DNA from: Niallia sp. NCCP-28
GTDB taxonomy: Bacteria > Bacillota > Bacilli > Bacillales > Cytobacillaceae
DNA length: 64,000 bases
Assembly (NCBI RefSeq): GCF_023168165.1
Contig: NZ_BQYJ01000007.1
Coordinates: forward strand, 120,678 to 184,677
Reading direction: 5' to 3'
Part shown: positions 26,577 to 35,134 of the stretch, one piece after another
How positions within the stretch are numbered: position 1 is the stretch's first letter
Layout of the letters: each line of letters starts with the position of its first letter
The notes under the pieces: generated by a model
Told to the model about the DNA's origin: nothing
The model's input: the letters and a program-made list of their open reading frames with translations, nothing else
Databases searched by the model: none
Made by a program: the position numbers and the translations under genes

Positions 26577-26885
26577 ATGAGTACAATAAGTGCTGGAGAA
26601 TTACTAGATATTTTAGGCGATCGTTTAGGAAATGAAGGCCTTTGTTTCTTAATTGCACTTGCCGAATCAGATAGACCTCTTTTGAAAGCTCAATTAGGAG
26701 ATCGCGCTCAAGAATTACATAAGAATGGTACAACAGCTTTAAATTCAAGGCATCATTTAGACATACTTACAGCACGGATAGAAGGCGCAGGATTAGTCGA
26801 TGTTACTGAAGTAGGTCGTTCTAGACTATATTCTTTGTCCAATTTAGGTAATATTTTAATCGAGCATTTACAACAAGAAAAATAA
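26577..26885 (+). CDS. tubR: TubR partition DNA-binding protein
   Basis: This 102-residue winged-helix protein (ArsR-like fold) has a C-terminal wing AGLVDVTEVGRSRLYSLSNLG that matches known TubR proteins such as that of pBtoxis closely. The start used is the ATG at 26577 with GGAGG upstream; a longer frame begins at 26538. TubR binds the tubC repeats and links plasmid DNA to TubZ filaments. It is the first gene of the tubRZ operon. Confidence 0.9.
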   Translation: MSTISAGELLDILGDRLGNEGLCFLIALAESDRPLLKAQLGDRAQELHKNGTTALNSRHHLDILTARIEGAGLVDVTEVGRSRLYSLSNLGNILIEHLQQEK

Positions 26886-26929
26886 ATCTAGGTGCTTTTA
26901 TCAAATAAACAAAAAGGTTTTGATAACTT

Positions 26930-28282
26930 ATGAAAAAAAGACAAAGGTTTAAATTAAACAAAGATAAAAGGAGAGAAAATGCAAAAATGACAAAACAAAC
27001 TATTAGCAATACTAGTATACCGGTCAATACGACTGTTGGATTAAAGTTCGGTTTTATTGGATTAGGTATGGCAGGATGTAATATAGCAGCTGAATGCGCT
27101 AAATATACCGATAGTAACGGAGGTAGTCCATATAGCGCTGTTCTTGTAAACACCAACATTAGAGACTTCTCTAAAGTGAAACATAAAAAAGATGCTTTTA
27201 CAGAAGTAAGACTGAGTGGATATGAAGGCGGAGCTGGAAGAAATATCGAAAAAGGTGAAAAAGCATTTAAGGATAATAGTTCAGAATTTTTAAATGCTAT
27301 TAAACCACTATCTGATCGTGATTTCATCTGGGTAGTAGCTGGATTAGGTGGTGGTACTGGTACAGGTGCAATAATTGAGGCTGTTATAACTCTTGCTGAG
27401 AGTGGATATGCAGAGAAATTAGGTTTAATCCTTACCTTACCTCGTCATAATGAAGGCGGTAATGTGTTAGGTAATGCATTTAAAAGAATCCAAGAAATCG
27501 GTAAAATTAAGGATGCTATTGGCTCAATAATTATCGTAGATAACCAGAAATTATATACAGACTTCCTTAAAAAAGAAGAAAATAAAGCCAAAACAATGGA
27601 CGATTTCTTAACATATTGTAATAGATATGTCGCTGACACTTTACACGAGTTAAACACTATTACCAATGCATATGAAAATATGACAATGGAATACTTTGAT
27701 TCTAGTGAATTTGAAAATACAATTAAACAATCAGGTTACCTTACTCTTTCTAAACTTACATTAATTGATAAACCAGATGTTTCAAATGAAGCACAATTTG
27801 TAAGCAAGCTTAAAGAATCTATTGAAAATGGTGTTTTATCAGATGGTTATAACTTTGAAACAGCACAAACAGCTGCTGTAACTACTATCGCTAATGGTGG
27901 ACAAGTAGACTATATCACTAATATGGCGTTTGAAAGTAAAGTGAAAGAAGTTATTGATAGTATGGCTCCTTACCTAGATGAATATCCAGTAGCTGGTTAT
28001 AAAGCGAATAATACTGTTGGGATTAATATTTATACAATCTTTACAGGTTTAGAAACCCCTACTTGTCTCGGGATTATCGGACAAAAATATGACGAATTTA
28101 TAAAGGCTAAGAATGCAGCTAAGAAAAATGATGAAGTTTTAGAAAGATTAAACTCTTTAAATCATGAAAAGAAAGAAACAAATAAACCGAAAGATCTTAG
28201 AGCATTGTTAAGCGGTAACTCTAATAAAGATGAAGAGAAAACAAATGCTAGCTCAAATTTACGCGGTTTATTAGATAGATAG
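26930..28282 (+). CDS. tubZ: TubZ tubulin/FtsZ-like GTPase
   Basis: The N-terminal Rossmann motif FGFIGLGMAGCNIAAE is followed by the tubulin signature GGGTGTGA in loop T4 (about residues 143-150). The length (about 450) matches TubZ/RepX. The basic C-terminal tail (KPKDLRALLSG...NLRGLLDR) is the expected TubR-binding tail. TubZ forms treadmilling filaments that segregate the plasmid; its relative RepX is also needed for pXO1 replication. The start may be the ATG at 26987, which has AAAGGAGA upstream, instead of 26930. A terminator follows. Confidence 0.93.
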   Translation: MKKRQRFKLNKDKRRENAKMTKQTISNTSIPVNTTVGLKFGFIGLGMAGCNIAAECAKYTDSNGGSPYSAVLVNTNIRDFSKVKHKKDAFTEVRLSGYEGGAGRNIEKGEKAFKDNSSEFLNAIKPLSDRDFIWVVAGLGGGTGTGAIIEAVITLAESGYAEKLGLILTLPRHNEGGNVLGNAFKRIQEIGKIKDAIGSIIIVDNQKLYTDFLKKEENKAKTMDDFLTYCNRYVADTLHELNTITNAYENMTMEYFDSSEFENTIKQSGYLTLSKLTLIDKPDVSNEAQFVSKLKESIENGVLSDGYNFETAQTAAVTTIANGGQVDYITNMAFESKVKEVIDSMAPYLDEYPVAGYKANNTVGINIYTIFTGLETPTCLGIIGQKYDEFIKAKNAAKKNDEVLERLNSLNHEKKETNKPKDLRALLSGNSNKDEEKTNASSNLRGLLDR

Positions 28283-28307
28283 ATAGAAAATAAATCTAAA
28301 ATAAAAA

Positions 28308-28340
28308 ACTCAAAGGAATTACTTTCCTTTGAGTTTTTTA
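28308..28340 (+). terminator. Terminator of tubRZ
   Basis: AACTCAAAGGA and TCCTTTGAGTT form an 11-bp stem followed by TTTTT. Confidence 0.85.
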
Positions 28341-28913
28341 TATAGAAATCCCTTATATACCAATGTTTAGCGCTATCGAACGATTAGCAACGCATTTCTA
28401 GAATCGTACATATTTCTTAAAATCAATTACACATTTGATTAATTAATAGCTATGTTAAATGTAAAGGTTGATAGAATGGGTGCCCTATCTTTTATTTTTT
28501 GCCTTTTACATCAAAAACAAAAATTCAGTAAAAATGGATTATATTTCATCTGGCTTTAACGAGCTGCTTTCGGTATCAATCTATGAGGCATTCTGTTTAC
28601 AGAGGACAATTGGATTACTCATTTTATTTATTGATTAGCAAAGTGACCACCAATGTTTTTTATGCTAAATCAACCAAAAACTATAACTTAGCCCAATCAA
28701 TTAACACTGCGTACTCATCCTATTCTTTTTTTCTTCTACTCCCATTTGAGTTTGGTTACAATCCTCATTTTTTCGGGTCTTCCGTTTTCTCTAGATCTAT
28801 CACCATTGCTTCTTCTGAATTTTTTCCTACTCGAGATCTGAGTTGAGTTTATATATTTAGATGATCTGGCATTTTCTTTTAAAATCTTATTGTATCAACA
28901 CTTAACGCTCTCA
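28341..28913. other. Untranslated region after tubZ
   Basis: Low-complexity AT-rich sequence with one AACGAT hexamer at 28379-28384. The plus-strand frame at 28583-28846 has no ribosome site and odd composition, so it is not called as a gene. Confidence 0.4.
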
Positions 28914-29084
28914 AACGATGAGTAGCTCTGTGTTCGAACGGTACAAACGATGCGCAACTACAACAATCGATTACATAAATGAATCGTTTGAATGTGTAGT
29001 CTATCGGTAGTTAGCGTATAGAACGATTCGATTATGTATTTGAATCGATATAAATGATTGTTAATCGTTCAATTGGATATCGTT
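28914..29084. repeat. Iteron-like region of AACGAT/ATCGTT
   Basis: AACGAT occurs at 28914, 28946 and 29022, and its complement ATCGTT at 28983, 29064 and 29079. AATCGAT variants lie between them. Such a density within 170 bp upstream of an HTH gene and next to tubZ suggests binding sites for that protein or a replication origin. No DnaA box was recognised. Confidence 0.5.
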
Positions 29085-29234
29085 TAAGTGCGTTATTGTT
29101 AGCGCTGTGGTTCGTTTGCGAGAGTTTTTAATTGCGTTACCAAACGGTAACGCTGTAAAACGTTTGTTTCCGTTGATTTATCTAAGTGATTTAGGTAGTA
29201 TTTGATTAGGAGTATCAAGGGAAGGAGAGTAACT

Positions 29235-30128
29235 ATGGAAGAGATAAATGTGAAAGAGTTACTGATAGAGAACTTTAAAGATGACCCTATATATAAACTA
29301 TGCCAAATCAGTAAATTAGATGATTATCTATTTGATGAAAATATATTAGCTCTTCATCCTGCAACAACTTATAGTACGGTTGAAACTGGGAAAATACTAG
29401 GGAAGAATGATTCGACGATTAGAAACCATTTTCGTTCTGATCTAATAGAATATATTGAGCCAGAAAAAGCAGGGAAATACTTTAGATTAAATTATAAAAG
29501 CATTTTTCGCTTACATATGATTTTTCTATTAATGAATAAAGTTGGTAAAACTTCAGTGGACATTTTGGTGGAAGCTGGAATACATGCTTCTCAAATGTAT
29601 GGTGGTTCAGGAACTGGTAAAACGAATAATAAAGAGGAAGACAGTCTACGTGTTATAAGTAACGAAGCACCAGATGAATTATTTGAGAAAATGGATTTAA
29701 TTGAAAAGCATCTTGCTACTCAATCTATACAAATGGCTATGTTAGCCTATGAAAAGAAAATTACAGACTGTGATTTTGATATTTTACAAAATCAACATGC
29801 TATTGAACTTATTAAGCAAGAAGAGTATCAGCGCTATTTAGAAGAAAAGCAAACAAGACTTTTAGCGTCAGCATTAAAAAAGACTTATAAGAAGTCAATG
29901 TTTGGTTTTGTAAAAAGAGATGAGAATGCTAACATTGAAAGTATATCTAAAGAAATAGAAGTTGCTCTACAGGAAAAAAAGGAGCAAGTTATTAAGGAAA
30001 AGGTAAAATCCCATGAAGATAGGATAGCGGAGTTAAAGGATGAAAAGTTAAAACTCCAAAATTCGTTAGAAGACGAAAGAAAGAAACTATCCTTTCAATA
30101 TCAAGATAAACTAGAAACTAGCAACTAA
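29235..30128 (+). CDS. TubY-like HTH and coiled-coil regulator
   Basis: GGAGAG before the ATG at 29235 sets the start. Residues about 45-85 form a MerR-type helix-turn-helix (TYSTVETGKILGKNDSTIRNHF). Residues about 200-290 are coiled coil with many Lys/Glu heptads. TubY of type III partition loci combines a MerR-like head with a coiled coil, and this gene lies after tubZ, so it is the likely TubY. A role as replication initiator at the repeats upstream is an alternative. Confidence 0.65.
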   Translation: MEEINVKELLIENFKDDPIYKLCQISKLDDYLFDENILALHPATTYSTVETGKILGKNDSTIRNHFRSDLIEYIEPEKAGKYFRLNYKSIFRLHMIFLLMNKVGKTSVDILVEAGIHASQMYGGSGTGKTNNKEEDSLRVISNEAPDELFEKMDLIEKHLATQSIQMAMLAYEKKITDCDFDILQNQHAIELIKQEEYQRYLEEKQTRLLASALKKTYKKSMFGFVKRDENANIESISKEIEVALQEKKEQVIKEKVKSHEDRIAELKDEKLKLQNSLEDERKKLSFQYQDKLETSN

Positions 30129-30262
30129 TGCTAGTTTCTTTCTATTAAATAGACTATTAAAAAGTTAATTTAAAAAATACTAGAGACTACTAGTTAAATA
30201 GATTGAAAATTACGATAACTTGTTTTATAATAGTTTATATACAAATTATGAGGTGAAATGCT

Positions 30263-30367
30263 ATGTTTTATTTAATTAACAAAAAATCTGAAAAGGTAAT
30301 TGGAACATTAATAGTTGGAGCAGCTGCAGCACTATTAGTTGGATCAATTATACTGTCAGTATTATAA
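30263..30367 (+). CDS. Tiny membrane peptide (34 aa)
   Basis: GAGGTGA lies 7 bases before the ATG. A short basic start (MFYLINKKSEK) is followed by one Gly/Ala-rich hydrophobic helix to the C-terminus. Its own terminator follows. It could be a toxin-like or small regulatory membrane peptide; nothing more can be said. Confidence 0.5.
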   Translation: MFYLINKKSEKVIGTLIVGAAAALLVGSIILSVL

Positions 30368-30383
30368 GAAATAGTAACTAAAG

Positions 30384-30434
30384 AACCTAAGCTTAAGTTT
30401 TTGGTATCCCAAAGACTCAAGCTTAGGTTTTTTA
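30384..30434 (+). terminator. Rho-independent terminator
   Basis: AACCTAAGCTT and AAGCTTAGGTT arms with inner pairing are followed by TTTT. It ends the tiny membrane-peptide gene. Confidence 0.8.
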
Positions 30435-30684
30435 ATGTTCTAACAGCTGTGTTATGCATTTTTCGTTATCTTTTAGAGTATGTAAGAACTATAAATTAAA
30501 TAACAGAAATATACCAAACCACACCATAAGGTGTAATTTTCACCTAAAGATCGACATCAGATTTACCTTAAATCTTATTCTATATTATTAAAAAATAAAA
30601 TAAGGTATTTACTATATGTGTCTTCTTTATTGAATATATCATTAATAAAAACTAGAATAAATATAAGAGGGGAGGTAGTTTAAT

Positions 30685-31563
30685 ATGCCCTATGGGTTTA
30701 TAAAGCATTTGGAGAAAAGAGGATTTAGTCAAGTTACGCTTATTGGTTATGAAAAAGTAATGGGACAATTTTTTTCCTATTTAGCTAAACTATATCCTGA
30801 AAAAAAAGAGCCCTTTCAAATTAGTTCGAAAGATATCAAAGATTATATCAGAGCTCAAGAAGAGAAAGAAAAAAGCCCTTCGACCATTAATAAAGAATTA
30901 GCAATAATTAAATCTTTTTTCAATTATTTATGGGAAATCGATAAGGTTCCTGTAGATCCTGCTGTTAAAATAAAAAGGTTAAAAGCAAAGAAACTGGTAG
31001 AACTAAATACTTTTTATGAAGAACTTAATAGTTTACTGGATCCTATACTAACTCATAAAGATTATCCAATAGTAAGAAAGGCCATTTATGTCCTAGCTTT
31101 AAAAGGATTAAAATATTCTGATTTTCTATTCAAAAAAGATAACGTACTTATAAGTAATACACAAGATCAAGTGGAGATTGTATTAGAGAATAGGACTATC
31201 TTACTTTCAGGACAAGAGGCAAGTATCTTTATTGAATTTTACAATCAATCGCTATTTAATAGTTCGGATTTTGTATTTACCTCAAAAATTTATCTTAAAA
31301 GGAAAAATGATTTTGGTAACCTTGAGAATTATGGTCCTATCCAACTAATGACTATTCTCAATCATTTGAAAGTGATTTCTTCTGATTTTAATTTGGGAGA
31401 AAACTTAACTCTGACTATTTTCAGAAAATCCATAGCTTACTTTATGTATACAAAGCAAAGAGAATCTCTGCATTCTATAGCTTATAAATTAGGTATTGAA
31501 GAAAATACCGCATTGATCTATTTAAAGTTAATCACAGAAAGCACTGCTGAAAAAACATATTGA
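30685..31563 (+). CDS. Tyrosine recombinase-like protein with degenerate active site
   Basis: GGGGAGG precedes the ATG. Residues 1-90 form a SAM-like core-binding domain (SPSTINKELAIIKSFFNYL) as in XerC/D and phage integrases. In the catalytic domain the first Arg is Lys (ALKGLKYSD, K143) and the H-x-x-R pair reads T-x-x-R (R247). The Tyr in NTALIYLKL (Y279) is kept. The loss of two catalytic positions suggests a DNA-binding protein or a resolvase with altered chemistry. It may act on plasmid dimers or an attachment site, or may regulate. Confidence 0.8.
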   Translation: MPYGFIKHLEKRGFSQVTLIGYEKVMGQFFSYLAKLYPEKKEPFQISSKDIKDYIRAQEEKEKSPSTINKELAIIKSFFNYLWEIDKVPVDPAVKIKRLKAKKLVELNTFYEELNSLLDPILTHKDYPIVRKAIYVLALKGLKYSDFLFKKDNVLISNTQDQVEIVLENRTILLSGQEASIFIEFYNQSLFNSSDFVFTSKIYLKRKNDFGNLENYGPIQLMTILNHLKVISSDFNLGENLTLTIFRKSIAYFMYTKQRESLHSIAYKLGIEENTALIYLKLITESTAEKTY

Positions 31564-31612
31564 AGGTAATTTGGCATATAGTGTATACTTAAATTAAATA
31601 TAATACTTTAAT

Positions 31613-31681
31613 GGGAAAAACCCAGAATAAGCATGGTCTATATTTTCTAATATTAGACTAAGGCTTATTCTGGGTTTTTTT
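31613..31681 (+). promoter_or_regulatory. Leader attenuator hairpin A5
   Basis: TATAAT at 31599-31604 lies 9 bases before GGGAAAAACCCAGAATAAG. The right arm CTTATTCTGGG and eight T follow. The next gene starts at 31702. There is no good -35 box at the usual distance, which may mean the promoter needs an activator. Confidence 0.7.
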
Positions 31682-31701
31682 GTTGGGAGAAGATAAGTCT
31701 A

Positions 31702-32283
31702 ATGGTTAATAAAAGAAAGCTATTTGTTAAAAATTTAGTCATTGCCTCTCTAATGAGTGAAGGATATCTAGACCCTTTTTCATCGAAAGTGGAATTAAGA
31801 GTCCCTTATGATATTAGGAAAACGCAATACTTATTGAGTTTGATTAAGGACTATAATCTTGAAGATGGTATTACTGTTTTAGCAAATAAGAGTGTTTTTA
31901 TTATTCATCATTGTGATGAATTAGTTTCTTTAACTAAGCAATGGTACAAAGATGGGCAAAAGATATTCAGTATGGTATTGGATTACAATCTCATTAATAT
32001 GGAGTCAATCATCTTATCCAATATCCTCTTTGGTAGGAGAGAAGAGTTTTACATTACTATCCCTACAACGATACATAAAGACTTTTTAAAAGCTATTTCC
32101 ATTTGTATTTCAAAGCATATTGATGTCCCAGTCAACTATAAACCAAATCAAATCAATATTTTAAATGTACAAGATTATTTTAAAAAGGTTGCAGGTACTT
32201 TACCTACCTATCACATTGCTGAGTTAATTACTTTTCTTACAGAAAAGGAGAAAAAACGTATTAGAGAGGAGATATCGATTTGA
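31702..32283 (+). CDS. Possible LAGLIDADG-fold protein (193 aa)
   Basis: GGGAGA precedes the ATG. The segment NLVIASLMSEGYLDP resembles the LAGLIDADG helix, and QWYKDGQKIF resembles the WY-x-dGkK segment of that family. A second half-domain could start at about 100. Catalytic acidic residues are weak, so it may be a non-cleaving regulator. First gene after leader A5, overlapping the next gene by four bases. Confidence 0.4.
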   Translation: MVNKRKLFVKNLVIASLMSEGYLDPFSSKVELRVPYDIRKTQYLLSLIKDYNLEDGITVLANKSVFIIHHCDELVSLTKQWYKDGQKIFSMVLDYNLINMESIILSNILFGRREEFYITIPTTIHKDFLKAISICISKHIDVPVNYKPNQINILNVQDYFKKVAGTLPTYHIAELITFLTEKEKKRIREEISI

Positions 32284-32936
32284 AAATAACTCCGTTATTG
32301 TTAAGCGGTATTATTACTTCTGGTTTTATTTTAACAGGGTGTACGAATGGTGATCCATTAGTCAAGGAAGCGAAAAAAATTAACGAAAGTCAGAAGAAGG
32401 AAGAAAGCCAACAGGGAAACAATGAACAATCCGATAAGGAACTTCAAGAATTTTATGAGGAACAGGCCAAACCAATGGAAGAAGTTATAGAAGAGATGGA
32501 TAAAGAAGAAGCTACCCTACTTACAACCGATAAGGATATAGAAGCAAAGGAAGAATTTACGGACGTAGAGGAATTTGCTCGCTATACAGCAGATATTCTT
32601 TATAAATTTCAAACCTTGCAGCTGGATGCTAGGACATATTATCAATTCATGAAAACTTACGGTACGGAAGAATTAAAAAATAGCTTACCGCAAGAGGAAG
32701 ATGCCATAGCAATTTATAAATCTATCCAAGATGCTTATCTAAAAGAAAATATGCATGGAGAATCTTATCAAGTAACCAAGCCTGTGTTAGACAGATTGGG
32801 TAGAAATGGATATTTTTACAGAGAAGTATTAAGTACCAAAGGGGAAGAGTATTTTATTACCACCATCATAAAAGAAGATGGATCATGGAAGTACAGTAGC
32901 GATGATCTTTCACCACCTTTTGAAGTGAAAAATTAA
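32280..32936 (+). CDS. Predicted lipoprotein (218 aa)
   Basis: The TTG start has GAGAGGAG upstream and overlaps the previous stop. The signal peptide ends in the lipobox LTGC (about 18-21). Residues 30-85 are Glu/Lys-rich and probably extended or coiled; the C-terminal 120 residues form a globular domain of unknown type. Its place in a leader-controlled operon suggests a surface component linked to conjugation. Confidence 0.75.
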   Translation: MKITPLLLSGIITSGFILTGCTNGDPLVKEAKKINESQKKEESQQGNNEQSDKELQEFYEEQAKPMEEVIEEMDKEEATLLTTDKDIEAKEEFTDVEEFARYTADILYKFQTLQLDARTYYQFMKTYGTEELKNSLPQEEDAIAIYKSIQDAYLKENMHGESYQVTKPVLDRLGRNGYFYREVLSTKGEEYFITTIIKEDGSWKYSSDDLSPPFEVKN

Positions 32937-33068
32937 ACTGAAACTTTGATAGATCAATGTTTCATTTCAATTCAGCAGTAAATTTTAACAATCTTTTTTT
33001 AAACGGAGCATCTATTTTATAAATAATCAAACTTTATTTCTAAACAACTTAAGGAAGAGGGACGAATA

Positions 33069-33932
33069 ATGACCATTTTAACAGCTGAAGAAATATATAG
33101 TTACACGGAAAATAAACTAAAGGCACATTATCAAAATGATAGTAATAAAAATGAGGAACTATCTAGGTTGCTTGACTACTATAATCTAATGCTTGTAGAA
33201 AGAGTGAGGGACGAAGATAAAGAACGTCTAAGAGATGAATTGTTTCAAACCATAACGCATCAGATATTTAACGGATACTTTTTAGTTGTAGAAATTTTAA
33301 ATAGGGCGAAGGAAGAAATTTCGAACGATAATCTCGAACAACCTGTTGGTGTTCTTACGCAACAAATTCCAGACTTGTTAAGAGGGGTAACTGGTGAGGA
33401 TTTTGAATCAACGATAACCCATGAGCCGTTCAGAAAGTTATCTAGTTGGCTTATCACCGAATACGAGGGTATTTACCCTCAATTAATGGATTTAGCGGTA
33501 AATACCGCTGTTGTAGGATCAAAGTGGGCCTTTTTAGATGAAAGAGAAAAGAGAGAATTGACGGGAGAAAATCAAGTTGAGCTAACTTTGTTTGCTGATC
33601 CGATGGATGTAACCTACCTTAATCCAGAAACCTATATTACAGCAGATATCCTAAATGAACAGGCGGAATTATGGACGATTACAAGAACGAGATATAATGG
33701 TTTTGAAAAAATAGGTGACCTTACCCTTATTAAATCGGTTTTAAATGATGTAAGGTTAAATATTTCTATTAAAGCTAACTTGCCTGAAGCAGAGAGAAAC
33801 CTTGTTATTGATGGATTAATCCAAAAGGTGAAAGAAAGCAATTTACTAAGGGAATTGAACCTTCAAATTACAATTACTGCTGTAGAGGAATACTTTGAGA
33901 TTATAAACGAGATAGATAATGATTTGGAATGA
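33069..33932 (+). CDS. Protein of unknown function (287 aa)
   Basis: GGAAGAGGG precedes the ATG. It is a cytosolic, acidic, helical protein without membrane segments or known motifs. It lies 132 bases after the lipoprotein gene and before the M50-type protease gene, probably in the same transcription unit. No family recognised. Confidence 0.7.
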   Translation: MTILTAEEIYSYTENKLKAHYQNDSNKNEELSRLLDYYNLMLVERVRDEDKERLRDELFQTITHQIFNGYFLVVEILNRAKEEISNDNLEQPVGVLTQQIPDLLRGVTGEDFESTITHEPFRKLSSWLITEYEGIYPQLMDLAVNTAVVGSKWAFLDEREKRELTGENQVELTLFADPMDVTYLNPETYITADILNEQAELWTITRTRYNGFEKIGDLTLIKSVLNDVRLNISIKANLPEAERNLVIDGLIQKVKESNLLRELNLQITITAVEEYFEIINEIDNDLE

Positions 33933-33940
33933 CAAGATAG

Positions 33941-33977
33941 AAAAGGGAGTAGATACTGTGTTATCTGCTTCCCTTTT
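33941..33977 (+). terminator. Intergenic hairpin
   Basis: AAAAGGGAGTAGATA and TATCTGCTTCCCTTTT pair with two mismatches. The T-run is short, so it may be a partial terminator before the protease gene. Confidence 0.5.
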
Positions 33978-33996
33978 ACGTTAGGGAGGAAAGTAG

Positions 33997-34659
33997 ATGA
34001 CACCTTTAAGTTTTTTTATATACGTGCTAATAGCTGTTCTGATAACGAACGTACCTTTAGTAGGAAAATATGTTTCTGTTATCGCTACTTTAGTACATGA
34101 AATTGGACATGGTATAGCAGCTATACTATGTGGAGGGAGATTAAAACAGATACATTTATATGCAAACACAGAAGGGATGGCCTTAACAACTCATACAGAT
34201 TGGTTCAGTAAATTCATCACTACTTTAGCAGGTTATATATTTACATCCGCATTTGGATTGTTTTCCATCTGGATGATAAGTAAAGACGCAACAAAGCTAT
34301 TGATATTTACTTACCTAGCCTTCTTGGTGCTAACACTGCTTCTGTGGATTAGGAATTTTTACGGTTTTATCTGGATCATTAGTTTTGGTAGTTTGTTTTT
34401 ATTGCTTTTAGTCTATTCAACTGATTTTTATCAAGAGCAAATCATCTACTTAATTACTTGTATTATCTTCACGGAATCCATCAAGAGTGCATGTATCATT
34501 ATGTATTTGAGTTTTAAGTATCCACATGATGCTGGGGATGCGACTAGTCTCAAAGAGATAATAAAAGTTATACCCGCTTCTATATGGGGTATCTTGTTCT
34601 TTGTGCAATCATTGTATTTCGGCTGGCAAGGAATACGACTAATTCTTAATCAAGTGTAG
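33997..34659 (+). CDS. M50-like membrane metalloprotease
   Basis: HEIGH (H34, E35, H38) lies inside a hydrophobic stretch, and a later HDAGDAT offers the usual third ligand. There are about five membrane segments in 220 residues. These features match the M50B-like family of intramembrane zinc proteases. On a plasmid it could cleave an anti-sigma factor or a pheromone-type peptide; no partner is visible. GGGAGG lies upstream. Confidence 0.75.
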   Translation: MTPLSFFIYVLIAVLITNVPLVGKYVSVIATLVHEIGHGIAAILCGGRLKQIHLYANTEGMALTTHTDWFSKFITTLAGYIFTSAFGLFSIWMISKDATKLLIFTYLAFLVLTLLLWIRNFYGFIWIISFGSLFLLLLVYSTDFYQEQIIYLITCIIFTESIKSACIIMYLSFKYPHDAGDATSLKEIIKVIPASIWGILFFVQSLYFGWQGIRLILNQV

Positions 34660-34830
34660 TATGTTAAAAAGCTTTTGATTTATCTGTAGCAAGTTTATAT
34701 TTTTATTAATATATATGTTGTAATTTTTTTGGATTTTGGTGATTGCTTTTTTTGTGACCTGATCCTTGTAACCAACTCCTATAGGTGGCGAAATATACAT
34801 GCTAACTCCCTAATTCTCGATTTTTATACG

Positions 34831-34912
34831 AAAAAAAGCCTTTGAGGTATTGATAGAGAAAAACAGCATAAAATTATGCTGAAATTAAAGAAATCTATCA
34901 ACCACAAAGGCT
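34831..34912 (-). ncRNA. Candidate minus-strand structured RNA/terminator
   Basis: On the minus strand GCCTTTGTGGTTGATAGA pairs with TCTATCAATACCTCAAAGGC, enclosing an inner CAGCATAA/TTATGCTG hairpin, and is followed by seven T. The stem is far longer than a simple terminator. It may be the terminator of the ATPase gene at 35135 or an independent small RNA. Confidence 0.45.
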
Positions 34913-35134
34913 GCAATGTGTATTAGGTTACCGCATATCCAGTAAAGAGGATTGCATAAAAACGAAAAAATATAAAAAAGTTATAACGGGATTATACTAT
35001 TGAAAATACAATGTGACAATACAACTAATTTACAGAGAGAAGAATTTAATAAGTATTAAACATTTGGATGAAGAGTTTTTGCACGGTATAAACAATCCAG
35101 TTTGTACATTAATTAGGATCTTTATATTCTCAAT
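34913..35134. other. Untranslated region right of the long hairpin
   Basis: AT-rich sequence between the structured RNA and the ATPase gene stop. No gene or clear promoter was found; the stretch at 34660-34830 left of the hairpin is similarly empty. Confidence 0.4.

Noticed and set aside
28583..28846. 87-codon plus-strand frame after tubZ
   Set aside because: No ribosome site, Ser/Phe/Tyr-rich composition unlike neighbours and no recognisable motif; treated as non-coding.
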